From assembly GCF_024218775.1 (NCBI RefSeq), contig NZ_CP100404.1:1922001-1986000 (forward strand): a DNA stretch of 64,000 nt. The letters run 5' to 3'. Below are positions 60,482 to 64,000 of this stretch, piece by piece (position 1 is the first letter of the stretch; every line of letters begins with the position of its first letter). Both the position numbers and the translations under genes were made by a program. The notes under the pieces are model-generated. The model saw nothing but the letters and a program-made list of their open reading frames with translations. It ran no database searches and was not told the DNA's origin. Source of the DNA: Haloarcula marina. Lineage in GTDB: Archaea > Halobacteriota > Halobacteria > Halobacteriales > Haloarculaceae.

Positions 60482-61588
60482 TCAGGCCACGTCGACCCAC
60501 TCGCCCGCCTCGTCGCTCCGCTCGACTGCGTCCAGCACCCGCTGGACGGCGAGTCCGTCGGCGAAACTCGGTTCGTACGCCCCGTCACTCGCGACGGCCG
60601 AGAGGAACTCGTAGTTCTCGTGGACGAACGTGTGTTCCCACCCGATGATGTGGCCGGGCGGCCACCAGTGGTCGAGATACGGGTCGTCGGGGTCGGTCAT
60701 CAGTATCGTCTCGTAGCCGCGATTCCCATCACGCAGGAGTTCGAGTTCGTTCAGCCGTTCCAGCGAGAACTTCAGGCTCCCTTTCGACCCTTCGATTTCG
60801 ATGGTGTGGTCGTTCTTCCGTCCGTTGGCGAATCGCGAGGCTTCGAGGGTCCCCATCACGCCGTTCTCGAAGGCGACCTGCGCCGAGTAGGCGTCGTCGA
60901 CGGTGACGGGACGGGTCTCCCCGCCCTCGACGGGTCGCTCGTCCACGAACGTCCGCAGGTGGCCGCTTACCTCGTCGAACTCGCCGACGAGGAACCGCGC
61001 GAGGTCGACGGTGTGCGCGCCCAAGTCGCCCAGCGCCCCGCTCCCGGCCATCTCCGCGTCGTTGCGCCACGACCACGGTGCGTCGGGGTCGGTGAGCCAG
61101 TCCTGCAAGTATCGACCGCGGAAGTGGTGAATCTCGCCCAGTTCGCCCGATTCGATGAGGTTCTTCGCGTACTGAATCGCCGGGATGAACCGGTAGTTGA
61201 ACGCGATACCCGCCGGAACGTCCACGTCAGCCGCCGCGTCGGCCATCTCCTCGGCGGTGTCGAGCGTCGGTGCGAGCGGTTTCTCGCAGAACACCGGCGT
61301 CCCGGCTTCCAGCGCCGCGATGGAGGGGTCGGCGTGGACGTGGTTCGGCCCGAGGTTGTAGAACACGTCCACCTCGTCGACCACGTCGCGCCAGTCCGTC
61401 GCGGTGCGGTCGAACCCGAGGCTGTCGGCGGCGTCTTCGAGTGCGTCCTCGTCGCGGCCGACGATAACGTCGCGGTTCAGGTCGGGTGCGTCGTCGAAGA
61501 ACATGGGCAGGCGCGCGAACGCGTTGGAGTGCGCTTTGCCCATAAATCGATACCCCAGTACGCCGATGTCGAGTGGTTCTGTGGTCAT
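60482..61588 (-). CDS. Gfo/Idh/MocA-family oxidoreductase (2)
   Basis: 368 residues. NAD(P) motif IGVLGYRFMGKAHSNAFARL, the catalytic Lys of VFCEKPLAPTLDTAEEMADA, RYLQDWLTDPDAPWSWRNDA and GALGDLGAHTVDLARFLVGE (His) are typical. LGYRFMGKAHSNA-type proteins often act on keto or inositol-like sugars. It follows the isomerase/epimerase gene on the minus strand by 22 bases; the M24-fold gene comes 57 bases later. Confidence 0.9.
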   Translation of the reverse strand: MTTEPLDIGVLGYRFMGKAHSNAFARLPMFFDDAPDLNRDVIVGRDEDALEDAADSLGFDRTATDWRDVVDEVDVFYNLGPNHVHADPSIAALEAGTPVFCEKPLAPTLDTAEEMADAAADVDVPAGIAFNYRFIPAIQYAKNLIESGELGEIHHFRGRYLQDWLTDPDAPWSWRNDAEMAGSGALGDLGAHTVDLARFLVGEFDEVSGHLRTFVDERPVEGGETRPVTVDDAYSAQVAFENGVMGTLEASRFANGRKNDHTIEIEGSKGSLKFSLERLNELELLRDGNRGYETILMTDPDDPYLDHWWPPGHIIGWEHTFVHENYEFLSAVASDGAYEPSFADGLAVQRVLDAVERSDEAGEWVDVA

Positions 61589-61610
61589 TGGTGGATAGAT
61601 TGCTGGTCGT

Positions 61611-62576
61611 TCACGCCCAGTAGGCCTCGCCCGGTTGCGTCTGGAAGACGGCGCGGTCGAGCACGTCGACGGCCTTTTCGAGTCCTTCGCGCGCGCTCGT
61701 CAGCGAGTCCTCGTGTTCGATGGAGAGCGCGCCGTCGTACCCCACCATCCGAAGGGTGGAGACCACGTCCTTCCAGTGGCCCTCGCCGTGGCCGTAGCCG
61801 ATAGAGCGGAACAGCCACGAGCGGTCGGCCTCCTCGGTGTAGCCCGTCGTGTCGAGGACGCCCTTCTCGCGGGCGTTGTCCTCGTAGACCTTCGTGTCCT
61901 TGGCGTGGAAGTGGTGGATGGCGTCCTCCTCGCCGAGCAGGCGGATGGCCGCCGTCACGTCGATGCCCTGCCAGTAGAGGTGCGAGGGGTCGAAGTTCGC
62001 GCCGATGTGCTCGTTGGTGGCCTCGCGGAGTTCCAGCATCCCGTGCGGTTCGTAGACGAGCATGTTCGGGTGCATCTCGATAGCCACGTCGACGCCGTGG
62101 TCGGCGGCGTGGTCGGCGAGGTCGCCCCAGTAGTCGACGGCGACCTCCCACTGGTACTCGTGGGCGTCGGCGTGTTCGCCGGGCCACGGCGCGGTCACCC
62201 AGTTCGGCACCTCGTCGTTCGGACCGCCAGCGGGGAGTCCCGAGAAGCAGGTCACCGCGTCGACGCCGAGTTGGTCGGCGAGTTCGATTGCTTCCCGAAG
62301 TTCCGTGTCGGCCTCGCTGGCCCGTTCCTCGTCGGGATGGAGCGGGTTGTTGTGGGTCGCCAGCGCGCTCACGGACATCCCGTACTCGTCGAGCAGGTCG
62401 TGCAGTTCGGCCTGCGCATCGGCGTCGCCGAGGTACTCGTCGCGCGTGAGGTGGTCGTCGCCGGGGAAGCCGCCACAACCGAGTTCGACGGCTTCGACGC
62501 CGATACCGTCCAGATACGCCAGTGCGTCTTCGAGTGGCTGGCCGCCGAGCGGCACAGTCAGGACACCGATTTCCAT
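61611..62576 (-). CDS. Sugar phosphate isomerase/epimerase (AP-endonuclease-2 fold)
   Basis: 321 residues from ATG 62576 (MEIGVLTVPLGGQPLEDALA). TIM-barrel xylose-isomerase-like protein; metal ligands appear in VDVAIEMHPNMLVYEP (Glu), GANFDPSHLYWQG (Asp, His), HHFHAKDTKVYEDN and LSIEHEDSLTSA (Glu). It is first in the minus-strand group with Gfo/Idh (2), an arrangement seen in inositol and 3-keto-sugar catabolism. Substrate unknown. Confidence 0.9.
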   Translation of the reverse strand: MEIGVLTVPLGGQPLEDALAYLDGIGVEAVELGCGGFPGDDHLTRDEYLGDADAQAELHDLLDEYGMSVSALATHNNPLHPDEERASEADTELREAIELADQLGVDAVTCFSGLPAGGPNDEVPNWVTAPWPGEHADAHEYQWEVAVDYWGDLADHAADHGVDVAIEMHPNMLVYEPHGMLELREATNEHIGANFDPSHLYWQGIDVTAAIRLLGEEDAIHHFHAKDTKVYEDNAREKGVLDTTGYTEEADRSWLFRSIGYGHGEGHWKDVVSTLRMVGYDGALSIEHEDSLTSAREGLEKAVDVLDRAVFQTQPGEAYWA

Positions 62577-62600
62577 GCGGCGTCCTACAGATGGCGGCGC

Positions 62601-62610
62601 GATAAAAATT
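62601..62610 (-). promoter_or_regulatory. TATA element for the isomerase/Gfo-Idh unit
   Basis: AATTTTTATC on the minus strand, 25 bases before the ATG at 62576, as expected for a leaderless haloarchaeal transcript. No copy of the island operator is adjacent. Confidence 0.5.
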
Positions 62611-62699
62611 CGGGACCACGGCGACACTGTCGCAAGTTAATTCAGTATTCCGCGGACAAACGGGTCCCCTACCACCGGAAGCAGTTGCGACAGCCTCGC

Positions 62700-64000
62700 T
62701 CAGTCCTCGGTCTCGTAGCGCTCGAACAGCGTGCTCAACTGCTGGGCGCGCATCGTCAGCATCCGCACGTTGACGTACATCTCGCCCAGCGCGAGGTTCT
62801 GTTCCTCGGCGATAGCGGCGACGTGTTCGGCTTCCTCGACGTTCTTCCGGGACGTCTCGGCCACGTCGTCGGCGATGGAGGCCACCTCCTCGGAGGTTGC
62901 CGCCTGGTCGTCCGTCGCGTTGCTGATCTCCTTGACGCCGGAACTGGTCTCCTGGACGTGTTCCATGATGGATTCCAGCGCTTCGAGCCCTTCGCCGACG
63001 GCCTCCTGCCCGTCCTCGACGGACTCCTGCATCTCGATTATCTCGTCGACGGCGTCGTCGGTCTGGTCCTGAATGTCCTCGATGAGGTCCTCGATTTGGT
63101 TCGTCGCGTCTTTGGTCTCCTCGGCGAGTGATTTGACCTCGTCGGCGACGACGCCGAAGCCGTTGTTCTCGGCCCCAGAGGAGGCGTGTGCGGCCTCGAT
63201 AGAAGCGTTGAGCGCGAGGATGTTCGTCTGTTCGGCGATGTTGTCGATGAGGTCCACGATTTTACCGACCTCCGTCATCTGCTGGTTCAGCGTCTGGACC
63301 GTCTCGACCACGTCGTCCGTGCGGCCGACGGTCTGGACCATCGTCTCGTGGGCGTCCCGTCCGGCCTCGATACCCTCGACGGTACGCCGCTCGGTCTTGT
63401 CGGCCATCTCGGTGACCTCGTTCGAGGACGCCGCGATTTCCTCGATGGTCGCGGACATCTCGGACATCTCCTCGCTGATGGTCGAAATCTGCTGGTGCTG
63501 TTCGTGGAACACGTCGGCGATTTCCTGCACCGTGCCCGCGACGCTCTCGGAGGCCTCTTTGACCGCTTCCGTCGCGGCGGTGACCTGCTCCGAGGACCCG
63601 GCCACGTCGTCCGAGAACTCGGCGGCGGTGTCGATGGTCTGTTCGAAGGCGTCCGCCATCTCGTTGAACTCCGTCGCGAGGTCGTTCATCGCGTCGGAAG
63701 TCGTTCCCGCGTTCATTCGCTGTCGCAGGTCGCCCTCGCTCGCGGCGTCCAGCGTCGCACAGCAGTCTGCGAGATATTCGTTCAGTCGCTCGACGGTCAC
63801 GTCGGACTGCGCGGTGACGCCGCCGTCCGTCGTCGCGACCGGCGCATCGGGACGGCCGGTCCGCCCGTCGGCCCCCATCGGCGATGCCCGTGCGGTCCGC
63901 AAGTCCCCGACGAGTTCGTCCCGCATCGTCCGGGTGCGAGAGAGTTCCGTCCGGAGCGATTCGTTCTCAGTTTCGAGTGTGGCGAGGCGCGCCGACCGCC
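62700..64000 (-). CDS. Methyl-accepting chemotaxis transducer, soluble, partial
   Basis: The gene runs off the window end: the minus-strand frame stays open through 64000 and reads coiled-coil text (LATLETENESLRTELSRTRT) before the in-frame ATG at 63926, so the true start is outside. Visible residues form a HAMP-like segment (LNEYLADCCATLDAASEGDL) and an MCP signalling domain with the hairpin tip QTNILALNASIEAAHASSGA and GFGVVADEVKSLAEETKDAT. No transmembrane segment is seen in this part, which suggests a cytoplasmic transducer, perhaps with an upstream PAS or globin sensor. Confidence 0.88.
   Translation of the reverse strand, partial: RSARLATLETENESLRTELSRTRTMRDELVGDLRTARASPMGADGRTGRPDAPVATTDGGVTAQSDVTVERLNEYLADCCATLDAASEGDLRQRMNAGTTSDAMNDLATEFNEMADAFEQTIDTAAEFSDDVAGSSEQVTAATEAVKEASESVAGTVQEIADVFHEQHQQISTISEEMSEMSATIEEIAASSNEVTEMADKTERRTVEGIEAGRDAHETMVQTVGRTDDVVETVQTLNQQMTEVGKIVDLIDNIAEQTNILALNASIEAAHASSGAENNGFGVVADEVKSLAEETKDATNQIEDLIEDIQDQTDDAVDEIIEMQESVEDGQEAVGEGLEALESIMEHVQETSSGVKEISNATDDQAATSEEVASIADDVAETSRKNVEEAEHVAAIAEEQNLALGEMYVNVRMLTMRAQQLSTLFERYETED

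Noticed and set aside
59363-61804. 813-residue open frame on the plus strand across M24 and Gfo/Idh genes
   Set aside because: Spans three minus-strand genes and intergenic gaps; Arg/Val/His-rich, no motif, a mirror of codon bias.

Overview
The window is a high-GC chromosomal segment of a halophilic archaeon (class Halobacteria). The predicted proteins are very acidic, signal peptides are of the twin-arginine type with long Gly/Ser/Asp-rich lipoprotein linkers, starts are often leaderless behind A/T-rich TATA elements, and several genes belong to families I know only from haloarchaea. I cannot place the genus with confidence. No rRNA, CRISPR array, complete insertion sequence or provirus was found; the DNA reads as ordinary core chromosome for about 27 kb, followed by an iron-uptake block and a large carbohydrate island.

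Region by region. (1) 1-3.5 kb: succinate dehydrogenase operon sdhCDBA. (2) 3.5-6 kb: a cupin relic, an amidohydrolase/deaminase, an atypical tRNA-like gene, a small graveyard holding a truncated isochorismatase-like gene, and tRNA-Leu(GAG). (3) 6-10.2 kb: MBF1, acyl-CoA dehydrogenase, HAD phosphatase, small conserved proteins, a GNAT acetyltransferase and panB. (4) 10.2-15.8 kb: biotin synthesis, with bioB, a BioU-like oxidoreductase, bioF and bioD, plus an opposite-strand class III aminotransferase. (5) 15.9-19.2 kb: ADP-forming acetate-CoA ligase and its usual P-loop/DRTGG neighbour. (6) 19-23.3 kb: spondin-domain lipoprotein-like gene, dpsA, small regulators and unknowns. (7) 23.2-27.8 kb: DUF35/thiolase pair and a propionyl-CoA carboxylase beta/small subunit plus acetoacetyl-CoA reductase operon.

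(8) 27.9-36.5 kb looks iron-controlled. DtxR-like palindromes (TTAGG-N4-CCTAA) sit before a GT75-like glycosyltransferase, before a ferric-iron ABC operon whose reading frames continue by stop/start overlaps into a polytopic glycosyltransferase-like protein and a Tat-exported gluconate-2-dehydrogenase-subunit-3-like protein, before a divergent GT2 glycosyltransferase, and also next to a 51-residue gene beside dpsA.

(9) 37.6-62.6 kb is a sugar island: two TrmB-type regulators, two substrate-binding proteins and two ATPases but only one permease pair, glucose dehydrogenase, two Gfo/Idh/MocA oxidoreductases, a sugar isomerase/epimerase, the phosphoribosyltransferase-type regulator GfcR, four tandem GH13 alpha-glucosidases, and an M24-fold protein that has lost most metal ligands. 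Four promoters of this island share a new-looking palindrome, TAACAACA-NN-TGTTGTTA, which probably defines a common regulon. The window ends in a partial methyl-accepting transducer.

The two most interesting signals are the iron-box regulon that mixes iron import with glycosyltransferases, and the shared operator of the sugar island (with a second 12-bp inverted repeat bracketing the TATA box of the glucosidase operon).
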